From positions 806,001 through 870,000 of the forward strand of contig NZ_CP025066.1 of the NCBI RefSeq assembly GCF_002952775.1: a stretch of DNA of 64,000 nt, given 5' to 3'. Source of the stretch: Halalkaliarchaeum desulfuricum (GTDB lineage Archaea > Halobacteriota > Halobacteria > Halobacteriales > Haloferacaceae). Position 1 is the first letter of the stretch. Every line of letters begins with the position of its first letter. The translations under genes were made by a program, and so were the position numbers. Positions 53,016-61,813 of the stretch are shown in pieces. The notes under the pieces were generated by a model, which ran no database searches, was not told the DNA's origin, and saw only the letters and a list, made by a program, of their open reading frames with translations.

Positions 53016-54119
53016 ATGCTCCCAGACCGCTTCACCCCCGACGTCCGACTCACCCGCCGCGGGAAAAGCGTCGTCGCCGTCTGCCTGTTCGCAGCGGCGA
53101 TGGCGTGGATCGCGGGGCCGCGCGCGCTCAACGCCGTCGTCGCCCCCGGAATCGTCGGCCTCGCGGCCGCCTACCTCCAGCTTCGCGGCCTCGAAGCGCC
53201 GCGGGTGATTCGCGACCTGCCGCCGGACGCCCACGCCGGCACGAGCCACGAGCTTCGGCTCCGGTTTGCCGACGCCGGCGAGCCGACCGCCGGGCTCTCC
53301 GATCCGTTCCTCGCCCGAGTCACCGAACGTGTCGACGACGGGCTCGAGCTGGAACAGTCCGCCGTCGAGGCGGCGATCGGCGAGAGTGACGTGCAGTTCG
53401 AGGTGTCGTACCGCCGCCGCGGCGAGCGATCGATCGGGCCGACGGAACTGGTCGCGACCGACGTGTTCGGGCTGCTGTCTCGGGAGTTCGACTGCGATCC
53501 CGTCGATAGCGTGCTCGTGTATCCGGAGCGGCGGCCGATACCGAAGTGGTTCCGTCTCGGGCTGTACGACGTCGAGGAAGTCGGCAAGAGCCGCCAGCGG
53601 GACGAGTTCGACCAGCTCCGCGAGTACGTGGAGGGAGATTCCCTCCGGGACATCCACTGGCCCGCGACCGCACGGAAAGACGAGCTGATCGTAAAGGAGT
53701 TCGCCGCCGACACACAGGGACCCAGCGTCTCGATCAGCGTCGGCGGCCGGGGAGCCGACCGAACTGCGATGGCGGCGACCAGCGTCGCGCTCGCGCTGCT
53801 GGAGGAGGGGGTTCCGGTCGACCTCTCGGCGCCGAACGGGCGCGTCGAGACGTTCCCCGGCGGCGACCCACGCCAGCTCCTCGAGCTTTTGACGCGACTG
53901 CCCCGCGGGGGGGTTCCCGACCCGGACGCTGACGTCGTGATCGAGGGGACACACCGGCAAACAGAGATCAAAACCGACGGGGAGACTCATCGGTTCGATC
54001 AGCTCCGTGAAGGGACCGCACCCGGACAGGACGACGATCGAAGCCAGGGAACGGCCGAAGGACAGACCGGGGAACCGGCCCCCGGAACCGTCCCGGCGGC
54101 CGACGGGGGTGAACGATGA
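53016..54119 (+). CDS. DUF58 domain protein, partner of MoxR
   Basis: 367-residue protein. Two hydrophobic helices lie near the N terminus (KSVVAVCLFAAAMAWIAGPRALNAVVAPGIVGLAAAYLQL, about 15-55). A beta-sandwich region follows (REFDCDPVDSVLVYPERRPIP), then the DUF58 signature LREYVEGDSLRDIHWPATARKDELIVKEF (about 205-233), and an incomplete vWA-like fold. It is predicted to work with MoxR on membrane-anchored protein complexes. The C-terminal tail is Gly/Pro/Thr-rich. Its stop overlaps the start of the transglutaminase gene (ATGA). Confidence 0.92.
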   Translation: MLPDRFTPDVRLTRRGKSVVAVCLFAAAMAWIAGPRALNAVVAPGIVGLAAAYLQLRGLEAPRVIRDLPPDAHAGTSHELRLRFADAGEPTAGLSDPFLARVTERVDDGLELEQSAVEAAIGESDVQFEVSYRRRGERSIGPTELVATDVFGLLSREFDCDPVDSVLVYPERRPIPKWFRLGLYDVEEVGKSRQRDEFDQLREYVEGDSLRDIHWPATARKDELIVKEFAADTQGPSVSISVGGRGADRTAMAATSVALALLEEGVPVDLSAPNGRVETFPGGDPRQLLELLTRLPRGGVPDPDADVVIEGTHRQTEIKTDGETHRFDQLREGTAPGQDDDRSQGTAEGQTGEPAPGTVPAADGGER

Positions 54120-56413
54120 AGAGTCCGATCGCCGATCTGGTGCGCCGGGTGCGGCGGCGTCTCGCGCGGGCGGTCGATGTGGTCTTCGATCCGCAGCCGT
54201 TCTCGGTCGAGCCACCGCTCGTCGGGGTACTGGTGGTGCTTTCGGCCGCGTTGTGGGAGTTTTACGGCGTCGTCGACGTCGTCGGCGGCGTGGGGCAGTT
54301 CGCGCTGACGGTCGCCGTCACGATCGTCCTTGCGGTCGGCGCCGCGAGGACGATCTCGCCCCGCGCCGGGATGTGGATCGGCTCCGGGCTGCTCGCCGTC
54401 GGAAGCGCCGTGTACCTGCTCGCCGTGCCGGCGAGTCAGCGGGCGCTGTTCACACTCCCACAGCTCGTGTTCGACACCGTCTCCTTGCTTTCCGGGCTGT
54501 CGGTCCTCCGGCTCGCGGAGCCGACAGCGTGGGTGCTCTCGATGGCGCCGGTTCCGACGTTCCTCGCGGTGTACGCCGGCCTCAGGGGTCGGTACACCCT
54601 CGCGCTGGTCGCACCGGGCGGTGCGCTCGGGTTTTTCGTCCTCACGGGCGATGCGGGCACGGCGGTGACGCTCGTCGGCGCGCTCGGCGTCGCGCTCGCG
54701 CTCGGGTTGGACACCCTCTCGGTTCCCGGCGGGGTCGACACTCACCGGCGGACGCTCGGCGCCGTGCTGCTCGCAATGCTTCTGGTGACGAGTACCCTGA
54801 CGGTCGTGCCCGGCGGTGCGGCGGGGCCGTTCGTGATGGATCGGGGAACCAGCGGGCTGGAGTCGACGCTGTCGGCCGACGAGGAGGAGCTGGCGATCGT
54901 CGGCTCCGTCCGGCTCTCACAGGAGGTCCGCTTTACCGTCGAAAGCGACGAGCCGGCGCAGTGGCGCACGGGCATCTACGACGAATACACCGGTGACGGT
55001 TGGGCGCGAACCGGGGAAACGACGCTGTACGACGGCGAGATCGACGGGCCGCCCGGCTCCAGCGAACGCATCACCCAGCTCGTGACCGCCAGAACCGAAA
55101 TGGGCGTGTTCCCGGCGGCCGCACAGCCGGTCGCGATCGAAGGACCCGCCGCACAGAACGCCCAGGTGACCGAACTCGGCAGCGTCCACCCGTCGGTGAC
55201 GATCATGGACGGGGAGACCGTCCGGATCGAGAGCGAACGGCTGCGATCCGAGCCCGACGAACTCCGAAACGCCAGCACGGAGTACCCCGAGGAGATCGAA
55301 GCGCGGTACACCGACCTCCCCGAGAGCACCCCCGACAGAGTCGGCGATCTGACTGCCGACGTAATCGACGAGGCCGACGCCGACAACCCGTACGACGCCG
55401 CGGTCGCGATCGAGCGATATCTCGAGGAGAACAAGCAGTATTCGCTGACAGTCGAACGTCCATCCGGCGACGTCGCCGACGCGTTCCTCTTCGAGATGGA
55501 CGCCGGCTACTGCACCTACTACGCGACGACCATGACCGCGATGCTGCGGTCCCAGGACGTCCCCGCGCGGTTCGTCACCGGCTACACGACCGGCGAGCGG
55601 ATCGGCGAGAACGAGTGGGCAGTGCGGGGACAGAACGCCCACGCCTGGGTCGAGGTGTACGTCCCGGAGCACGGCTGGGTCGAGTTCGATCCGACGCCGA
55701 GCGATCCCCGCGACAGCGTCAGGGACGCCAGGCTAGTCGAGGCCCGCCAGGGGGGCGTCGAGGGCGTCGACGTCGAGGGATCCGGTCCCGGGGAGTGGAC
55801 GCCCGACGACGACATCGACGACGAAACCGACGATCCGGTGGACACCGATCCCGAAGACGATCCCGAGGTCGACGACGTTCTCGATCCGGACGCCGCCGAC
55901 GATCCCGCCGACGCCGGCGACGTCCAGCCCGTCTCGGGCGTCGATCAACGCGAGTTCGAGGACGTCGGTGCGGCACCCGGACTCGACGATCCCGGCGAGG
56001 AGGAACGGACGCTCCCCTCGCGCGACAGCGTCGGGTACGGTGCCTTGCTGCTGTTCGGATTCGCCGTCGCGATCCGGCAACGGGGGTGGGATCGGCGGGC
56101 ATACCGTGCGGTGTGGCTTCGATATCCTGGACGGCGGCGTGACCCCGGATCCGACGTCCAGCGGGCGTTCGCTCGGCTGGAGTATCTGCTCGGCCGTCGG
56201 TACCGTCCCCGGCGCCCAACCGAAACGCCACGGACGTATCTAACCGCGATGCAGCTCCGAGGCGCCGACGAACGGATCGAAGACGTGTACGACGCCTACG
56301 AGCGGGCACAGTACAGCGGCGAGGTGTCCCGGGCGGACGCCGACGCCGCGATCGAGACGGTCGACGACCTCGTGTGGGAGGCGACGCCGGTGGTTCGGCG
56401 GTTCCGGGAATGA
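54116..56413 (+). CDS. Membrane transglutaminase-like protein (DUF3488-TGase core)
   Basis: 765-residue protein. About six transmembrane helices lie in residues 35-245, then a large domain. The transglutaminase core has the catalytic Cys in MDAGYCTYYATTMTAMLRS (about 462-480), the His in NAHAWVEVYVPEHGWVEFDPTP (about 505-526) and the Asp just after. A long acidic linker (DDDIDDETDDPVDTDPEDD) precedes one more helix (about 640-655) and a cytoplasmic DUF4129-like tail. The triad faces outside, so it may act on surface peptides. Third gene of the MoxR operon. Confidence 0.93.
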   Translation: MKSPIADLVRRVRRRLARAVDVVFDPQPFSVEPPLVGVLVVLSAALWEFYGVVDVVGGVGQFALTVAVTIVLAVGAARTISPRAGMWIGSGLLAVGSAVYLLAVPASQRALFTLPQLVFDTVSLLSGLSVLRLAEPTAWVLSMAPVPTFLAVYAGLRGRYTLALVAPGGALGFFVLTGDAGTAVTLVGALGVALALGLDTLSVPGGVDTHRRTLGAVLLAMLLVTSTLTVVPGGAAGPFVMDRGTSGLESTLSADEEELAIVGSVRLSQEVRFTVESDEPAQWRTGIYDEYTGDGWARTGETTLYDGEIDGPPGSSERITQLVTARTEMGVFPAAAQPVAIEGPAAQNAQVTELGSVHPSVTIMDGETVRIESERLRSEPDELRNASTEYPEEIEARYTDLPESTPDRVGDLTADVIDEADADNPYDAAVAIERYLEENKQYSLTVERPSGDVADAFLFEMDAGYCTYYATTMTAMLRSQDVPARFVTGYTTGERIGENEWAVRGQNAHAWVEVYVPEHGWVEFDPTPSDPRDSVRDARLVEARQGGVEGVDVEGSGPGEWTPDDDIDDETDDPVDTDPEDDPEVDDVLDPDAADDPADAGDVQPVSGVDQREFEDVGAAPGLDDPGEEERTLPSRDSVGYGALLLFGFAVAIRQRGWDRRAYRAVWLRYPGRRRDPGSDVQRAFARLEYLLGRRYRPRRPTETPRTYLTAMQLRGADERIEDVYDAYERAQYSGEVSRADADAAIETVDDLVWEATPVVRRFRE

Positions 56414-56755
<342 letters not shown>

Positions 56756-56884
56756 TCCCACTGTAGCACATCCCACACTCGAGCCGTTTTTCTCGTCGAC
56801 CATGTCGGAGAGTCGACGGCGCGTCGATCGCACCGAACGACCCGGACCGACGGGTACAGGTGGCTCCCGTCCCTCCAGATCCAC

Positions 56885-58111
56885 ATGAGCGAAATCGACG
56901 TCGAACCGGTCGATCGCGTCGAGGAGAGCGAGGAGACCGACCGGGACGACGCCGTGGACCCGGTCGACGAGGCGGAACCAAACGGAGAGCGGGTCGACGA
57001 CGAACTCGACGTGGAGCCGACGACCGATCTGCCGGCCGGCGTCGACGCACCGGAGTACGTCCTGTACGGCGGCAAGGGCGGCGTCGGGAAGACGACGATG
57101 GCGGCCGCGACGGCGCTGTCGTCGGCCGCCGGCGGGACCGCGACGCTCGTGGTGTCGACGGATCCGGCCCACTCGCTTTCCGACACGTTCGGCGTCGATA
57201 TCCCGGCCGAGCCGGCCCGCATCCGCGAGGATCTGCCGCTGTACGCCGCCGAAATCGACCCAGACGCCGCGATGGAGGCCGGCCTGTTCGGCGGCGGCGG
57301 GGAATTCGGCGGCGGCGCGTTCGGCGAGGGCGAAGGATTCGGCGAGGAGACAGGCGGCGAGGGCGACGGGTTCGCGGGCGCCGGCGGCGCCGGAAACCCG
57401 CTGGGGGAGCTACTGGGCGGGGACGGGATCGACCCGCTGTTGGGCGGGACGATGCCGGGCGCCGACGAGGCGGCGGCGATGCAGCAACTGCTGGAGCATC
57501 TCGACGACCCACGCTTCGACCGCGTCGTCATCGACACCGCGCCGACGGGGCACACGCTGCGGCTGTTGCAGCTGCCGGAGATCATGGACTCGATGGTCGG
57601 GGAGATGCTGAAGCTCCGACAGCGGCTCTCGGGGATGATGGAGGGGTTCAAGGGGATGTTCGGGGGCGGCGAGGGACCGGTCGGCGACGCCGCCGACCTC
57701 GAACAGCTCCGCGAGCGAATCGAACGCCTGCGTGCCGTGTTGCGGGACCCCGACCGCACCGATTTCAGGGTCGTGTTGATCCCCGAGGAGATGAGCGTCG
57801 TCGAGTCCGAACGCCTCGTCGGCCGGCTCGAAGAGTTCGGGATTCCGGTCGGCACGATCGTGGTAAACAGGGTGATGGAAGAGCCCGACCGTGTCGCCGG
57901 CGGGGATCGGAACCTCGATGACGACTGGCTGCTCGCACCCAACCACGAGAACTGTGCGTTCTGCCGGCGGCGGTGGGAGGTCCAGCAGACCGCCCTGCGC
58001 CGGGCGACGGAGCTGTTCCGGGGACGGGACGTGAAACGCGTCCCGCTTTTGGCCGGTGAAGTGAAAGGAGACGCCGCGTTGCGCGTGGTTGCGGCCTGTC
58101 TCGACGCCTGA
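56885..58111 (+). CDS. ArsA/Get3-family ATPase with glycine-rich insert
   Basis: 408-residue soluble ATPase. An acidic N-terminal extension of about 50 residues precedes the deviant Walker A GKGGVGKTT (about 63-71). VSTDPAHSLSDTFG (switch I/A-loop) and DTAPTGHTLRLL (switch II) follow. A long Gly/Glu/Phe-rich insert (about 133-178, FGGGGEFGGGAFGEGEGFGEE) separates them. A C-terminal CAFC matches the dimer zinc site of Get3. There is no second nucleotide domain and no ars operon nearby, so a Get3-like tail-anchored-protein role fits better than arsenite export. Confidence 0.9.
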   Translation: MSEIDVEPVDRVEESEETDRDDAVDPVDEAEPNGERVDDELDVEPTTDLPAGVDAPEYVLYGGKGGVGKTTMAAATALSSAAGGTATLVVSTDPAHSLSDTFGVDIPAEPARIREDLPLYAAEIDPDAAMEAGLFGGGGEFGGGAFGEGEGFGEETGGEGDGFAGAGGAGNPLGELLGGDGIDPLLGGTMPGADEAAAMQQLLEHLDDPRFDRVVIDTAPTGHTLRLLQLPEIMDSMVGEMLKLRQRLSGMMEGFKGMFGGGEGPVGDAADLEQLRERIERLRAVLRDPDRTDFRVVLIPEEMSVVESERLVGRLEEFGIPVGTIVVNRVMEEPDRVAGGDRNLDDDWLLAPNHENCAFCRRRWEVQQTALRRATELFRGRDVKRVPLLAGEVKGDAALRVVAACLDA

Positions 58112-58133
58112 AGCACCCGGAGCTGGCTTACTC

Positions 58134-58958
58134 TTATCCCACAAGTCGGACGACCAGCTCGGTGAGACGATCGCGGACGGTGTCCGGGAGGAACCGCGCG
58201 AGCAGCGTCCCCTGCGCGACCGGGCCGACCGGATACCGCGCACGGGGTTTCGTCGCGCTGGCGGCGTTTACGACGTCCTCGGCGATCCGCGCCGGCGAGA
58301 CGGCACCCGGACTCTCGCCGCCGAGCAGCCCGGTGTCCTCCCAGATCGCATAGAAGGGTTCGTACGCCTCGGTCCGGTCGAGCCGGGCGATCTCATCGTC
58401 GGCGCGGCGACCGAACTGGGTTTCGACCGGACCGGGCTGGATCACGACGACGTCGATCCCGTGAGCCCGGACCTCGTTTCTGAGCGCGTCGCTCATCGCC
58501 TCGAGGGCGAACTTCGATCCGGCGTAGATCCCCCCGATCGGGTACGACAGTCGCCCCGACACGCTCGAGACGTTGATTATCGTGCCGTCGCCCTCCCGGC
58601 GCATGTGGGGCAAAACCGCACGACACAGCCGGTGGACACCGTGAACGTTGACCTCGTACTGACGCCTGGCATCCTCGACAGTGACGTCCTCGATGGGGCC
58701 GAACTGGGCGTAGCCGGCGTTGTTTACCAGACAGTCGATTCGACCCTCCTCGTCGAGTATCCGGTTTACGACGCGGTCGACGTCCTCGTCGTCGGTGACG
58801 TCGAGCGTCGCGAGCTCGCATCCCCGTTCCCCGAGCGTCTCGATGTCGGCCGGATTGCGTGCCGTCGCGTACACAGTCCACCCCTCCTCGAGGAACGCGA
58901 TCGCCGTCGCTCGCCCGATCCCCGACGAACAGCCGGTGATGAGAACCGTCTCCTGCAC
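58134..58958 (-). CDS. Short-chain dehydrogenase/reductase
   Basis: 274-residue NAD(P)-dependent SDR. TGCSSGIGRATA (near residue 8-19) is the cofactor loop, NNAGYA and SSVSG the core, and YAGSKFALE the catalytic Tyr-x3-Lys. The C-terminal region has PGPVETQFG. It resembles the classical SDRs acting on steroid-like or acyl substrates; the real one is unknown. I set the start at the GTG at 58958 because a TATAATA box on the minus strand (58983-58989) lies 25 bp upstream. An upstream in-frame ATG would place the promoter inside the gene. Confidence 0.88.
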   Translation of the reverse strand: MQETVLITGCSSGIGRATAIAFLEEGWTVYATARNPADIETLGERGCELATLDVTDDEDVDRVVNRILDEEGRIDCLVNNAGYAQFGPIEDVTVEDARRQYEVNVHGVHRLCRAVLPHMRREGDGTIINVSSVSGRLSYPIGGIYAGSKFALEAMSDALRNEVRAHGIDVVVIQPGPVETQFGRRADDEIARLDRTEAYEPFYAIWEDTGLLGGESPGAVSPARIAEDVVNAASATKPRARYPVGPVAQGTLLARFLPDTVRDRLTELVVRLVG

Positions 58959-58982
58959 ACAGGGGGAGTCGACCGGAAGGGG

Positions 58983-58989
58983 TATAATA
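58983..58989 (-). promoter_or_regulatory. TATA box of the SDR gene
   Basis: GGTATAATACC, 25-31 bp before the GTG start at 58958 on the minus strand. It decides the start of the SDR gene. Confidence 0.6.
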
Positions 58990-59093
58990 CCTGCCGCTCG
59001 CCAGCGGTCAGTCGCGGACCCGACCGAGGCCGCCGATCGCCGGCGCACGGTCTCGGGAAATCTTATGTGTCCGCCTGTCGTCGGTAGTAACTA

Positions 59094-59444
59094 ATGAGCG
59101 ATCAGTCGACCGAGGACCCCTCCCCGGAGGGGAACGGGCGGTTCAGTGCGGGCATGGGCACCATCAAGTCGGGAATGGTTGGGATCGGAACGCTCCTGTT
59201 CGTGGTGGTGTTTTTCCCGGTACTCGTGCTGGGAAGCGGTGCAGTACTGGTGTTTCTGACCTGGCCCCTGTTTCTGGGCGCGTTCCTGGAGTACGGATAC
59301 TTGCCCGGATCCGGACTGAGCGGGAACGAGCCCGTAAGTACGATGTGGTACCTGGTGACGTTCGTCTGGCTACTCGTATTGACGGTGGGACCGTACCTGT
59401 CGAAACAGTACGGCGGATTCAGATTCCTCTCGACAGCGGCGTAG
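59094..59444 (+). CDS. Membrane protein related to the one at 60136
   Basis: 116-residue protein with two hydrophobic regions. The first is a long double span (about 28-64, VGIGTLLFVVVFFPVLVLGSGAVLVFLTWPLFLGA). The second is about 83-101 (MWYLVTFVWLLVLTVGPYL). Its core, LLFVVVFFPVLVLGS.AVL.FL.WPLF.GA.L.YGY.PG, is shared with the gene at 60136, clearly a paralogue. No family name comes to mind. TCTTATGTG (about 59062) is its promoter element. The predicted role is membrane-associated but unknown. Confidence 0.75.
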   Translation: MSDQSTEDPSPEGNGRFSAGMGTIKSGMVGIGTLLFVVVFFPVLVLGSGAVLVFLTWPLFLGAFLEYGYLPGSGLSGNEPVSTMWYLVTFVWLLVLTVGPYLSKQYGGFRFLSTAA

Positions 59445-59558
59445 CTTCGTCGGTCTCGACCGAGCCGATCGTTCGATTTTCGAGTGAGTTGATCGGGCTG
59501 AAGACACGTCGGGAACAGTGTCGGCGATTCCCTCACCCGCGAAGGATAAAATGGCCCT

Positions 59559-59942
59559 TCAACTGTTGTCGTACGTCCCGATCTCGACGAGGTTCCCGGC
59601 TGGATCTCTACAGTATACTGACGTGATCTGTCCGACGGCCCCCGTTCGTTCGACCGGACCAGCGAGGATCTCGATGTCGAGTTCACGCAATTGCGTTTCG
59701 ATGTCCGATATCGACATCTCGGTTATGAGACAGAGATCGCCGCCGCCGACGGTCGGGGTGTCGGCGACGAGATCGATATCGGTGTCGACCGGGTGGATAT
59801 TGATCTTCTGTTCGCCGATCCGGACCGCTTTGCGATCCTCGTCGAAGGTCACGACGTCGGCACCCAGATCCTCGTAGAACGCACACGTCGACTCGACGTC
59901 TTCGACGGTGAGTACGAAATGGTCGATTCCGGTAAGGTTCAT
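59559..59942 (-). CDS. Glyoxalase-fold (VOC family) protein
   Basis: 127-residue single vicinal-oxygen-chelate domain. GIDHFVLTVEDVESTCAFYEDLGADVV (H8) begins module 1, DLCLITE carries a metal-type Glu, and SVYCRDPAGNLVEI ends module 2 with another. The layout resembles lactoylglutathione-lyase-like or fosfomycin-resistance-like enzymes. I start at the ATG at 59942. The frame upstream is open but not protein-like. It stands between two related membrane protein genes on the other strand. The reaction is unknown. Confidence 0.85.
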   Translation of the reverse strand: MNLTGIDHFVLTVEDVESTCAFYEDLGADVVTFDEDRKAVRIGEQKINIHPVDTDIDLVADTPTVGGGDLCLITEMSISDIETQLRELDIEILAGPVERTGAVGQITSVYCRDPAGNLVEIGTYDNS

Positions 59943-60107
59943 GCCTCTCTGTTCGACGGGCGACGACAAAACATCCCGGAACGGCCACGGTATCTCATCA
60001 GGCCCCCATCCGTCGCGGCCTTCCGTCCCGATGTGACCGCGTTCTGAGCACAGTGGGGGCGTTCCGCCACGATGTGGCCGCGGTCGTCGCACACATCGGA
60101 GAAAGCT

Positions 60108-60115
60108 TCATATAC
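60108..60115 (+). promoter_or_regulatory. TATA box of the 60136 membrane-protein gene
   Basis: TTCATATA in an AT-rich stretch (60107-60134), 28 bp before the ATG at 60136. The leader is unusually AT-rich for this chromosome. Confidence 0.6.
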
Positions 60116-60135
60116 ATTAAAGTATAATATGTATT

Positions 60136-60522
60136 ATGTATTCTGATGTCGACAACACGGGGGCAAATCACCGAGCGAGGCAAACGGGTGGCGTTCGCGA
60201 GCTTCTCGAATCCGGAGCCGTCGGTATCGGGTCACTGATATTCGTCGTGGTGTTTTTCCCGGTGCTCGTCCTTGGAAGTGCAGCCGTTCTCCTGTTCCTG
60301 CTCTGGCCGCTGTTCGTCGGAGCACACCTGCAGTACGGCTACGTGCCGGGAACGAACGTGCGAGGACGGGAGACAGTGACCGGGTTGTGGTATCTCGCCA
60401 CGTTTGCATGGTTGCTCCTCCTAGCATTCGTTCCGCTGCTGTACCGACGCTACCGCGAGTCTCGCAGGGTTCGCCGCATCGAGTCGGTTGCCACGCGCCC
60501 GTTCGAACCGCGCCCCCGGTAG
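60136..60522 (+). CDS. Membrane protein, paralogue of the one at 59094
   Basis: 128-residue protein with the same core as the gene at 59094: VGIGSLIFVVVFFPVLVLGSAAVLLFLLWPLFVGAHLQYGYVPG (about 30-73) and a third hydrophobic segment, LWYLATFAWLLLLAFVPLLY. The cytoplasmic tail is Arg-rich (RRYRESRRVRRIESVATRPFEPRPR). The two copies flank the glyoxalase-fold gene and point the same way, which implies a duplication of the gene, perhaps with its neighbour. There is no known function. Confidence 0.75.
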   Translation: MYSDVDNTGANHRARQTGGVRELLESGAVGIGSLIFVVVFFPVLVLGSAAVLLFLLWPLFVGAHLQYGYVPGTNVRGRETVTGLWYLATFAWLLLLAFVPLLYRRYRESRRVRRIESVATRPFEPRPR

Positions 60523-60593
60523 GCCGAATTAAACTCCGTGACGTCCCACCGGACGGTAGGCCGAATTAAAACTCCGTGAGGTCCCACCGGACG
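60518..60593. repeat. Imperfect tandem duplication at the 3' end of nurA
   Basis: Two units of about 38 bp at 60518-60555 and 60555-60593, both containing GGTAGGCCGAATTAAA, a run of CTCCGTGA and CCCACCGGACG. The right unit holds the real end and TAA of nurA (60566). The left unit is an extra copy with one base missing and one substitution. Confidence 0.85.
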
Positions 60594-61807
60594 TCATCGT
60601 ACGTGTGGAGCTGCTCGCTGTCGAACTGTTCTTCGAACTTCCGCCGGAGTGCGACCTTCTCGCTGGCGCTGACCCGAGCGAGTTCGTCCGCCTTCGCCAC
60701 TGCCTGCGGCGGTCCCCCGGCGGCAGCGACGTCCCCGACGATCTGATCGGTGAGCGCCGCCCGAATATCGGGGTCTCGCGTGAACGCCGCCGGCGCCTCG
60801 ACCTTGTACAGGACGTCGTAACGGGGGTCATACAGCACGAAAAACGTAACCTCGTACGCGTCCGCCGGGAGCCGGCGGTCGATGCCGAGCGCGTCGCCGT
60901 CGGTTGCGAACGCCTCGTCGGCCCCGTCCCGCGACCGGAACCAGCTGGTAAACGTGAGCGCGTCCCGGTCCCGTTGGCCGTCCGTCCGTCGCTCCAGCAG
61001 CCGGGTGAAGAAGCCGGCGTCGTCGGCCCACGGCGCCTCGACCCCCTTTCCCGAGAGCGTTCGAACGATCCTGCGGCTGCTCGGGTTCTTCACGAAGCCG
61101 ACGAGCGGGACGTCCCGCTCGAGGAACCCCTCGACCAGCCGGACGTAGTTCTCCACCACGGCCCGGGGTTTGGCCTCCCGGGCGAGTTCGCCGAGTTCGG
61201 GATCGCGGTCCTCCCAGGTGAGCAGCTCCTTCGGGTAGATCGGACCGTCGAGTATCAGGAGGTCGGTGACCGTGTTCGCGTGGGTTAACGCGTGATCACT
61301 TTCGGCCAGATACAGCGCCAGCGCGTGGACCACCCCTTCGGCGTACCGGTTCACCTTCGGGACGTGCAACACCCGTCGCCGGCTGTACCCCCCGTCGTAG
61401 GTCACCCAGTCAAGGTCGTGATCGACGGTCGTGTCCGCAGTGTGGACCGTCGCGACGAGGCTCCGCGAGCGGTGCAGATCGAGGTCGCTTGGCGTCGAGG
61501 CCATCGCCGCCTGCGCCACGTCGAGCACCAGCCCGTTCTTGAAGGTAGTTGGATTGATCGTCCCCGAGTCCAGCCCGTGGACCGGCTCGAAAGGACGGTC
61601 TGCAAGCGCCGCGTCGTCGATCGGCACCGCGCGGAGTTCCTGCTCGTCGACGGGTTCACAGACGACCCGTCCGCCCCGGCGCAGCGGGGAGAGCCACTCG
61701 GCCCACACCGTGGCTGCGAGGTCGTCGTGGTCGGTGTCGTCGACGTCCTCGGCGATCGCGCTCGCCAGCCGGGCGATGTTGTCGACGTGGATGGGATCGA
61801 GCGTCAC
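60566..61807 (-). CDS. nurA: DNA double-strand-break repair nuclease NurA
   Basis: 413-residue 5'-3' exonuclease/endonuclease that resects DNA ends together with HerA. Metal-binding Asp residues are in VHGLDSGTINPTTFKNGLVLD (about 78) and DLLILDGPIYPKEL (about 185). The NurA-type long middle section and GFVKNPSSRRIVRTLSGKGV (about 237) follow. The gene starts with a GTG at 61807, 6 bp after the pyrC stop, so it belongs to a pyrC-nurA operon. No herA gene lies in the window. The end of the gene has been duplicated. Confidence 0.9.
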   Translation of the reverse strand: MTLDPIHVDNIARLASAIAEDVDDTDHDDLAATVWAEWLSPLRRGGRVVCEPVDEQELRAVPIDDAALADRPFEPVHGLDSGTINPTTFKNGLVLDVAQAAMASTPSDLDLHRSRSLVATVHTADTTVDHDLDWVTYDGGYSRRRVLHVPKVNRYAEGVVHALALYLAESDHALTHANTVTDLLILDGPIYPKELLTWEDRDPELGELAREAKPRAVVENYVRLVEGFLERDVPLVGFVKNPSSRRIVRTLSGKGVEAPWADDAGFFTRLLERRTDGQRDRDALTFTSWFRSRDGADEAFATDGDALGIDRRLPADAYEVTFFVLYDPRYDVLYKVEAPAAFTRDPDIRAALTDQIVGDVAAAGGPPQAVAKADELARVSASEKVALRRKFEEQFDSEQLHTYDDVRWDLTEF

Positions 61808-61813
61808 GGTCGA

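Noticed and set aside
56885-58111. Arsenite efflux ATPase ArsA
   Set aside because: Single ATPase domain, Get3-type CxxC, and no arsB, arsD or arsR nearby.
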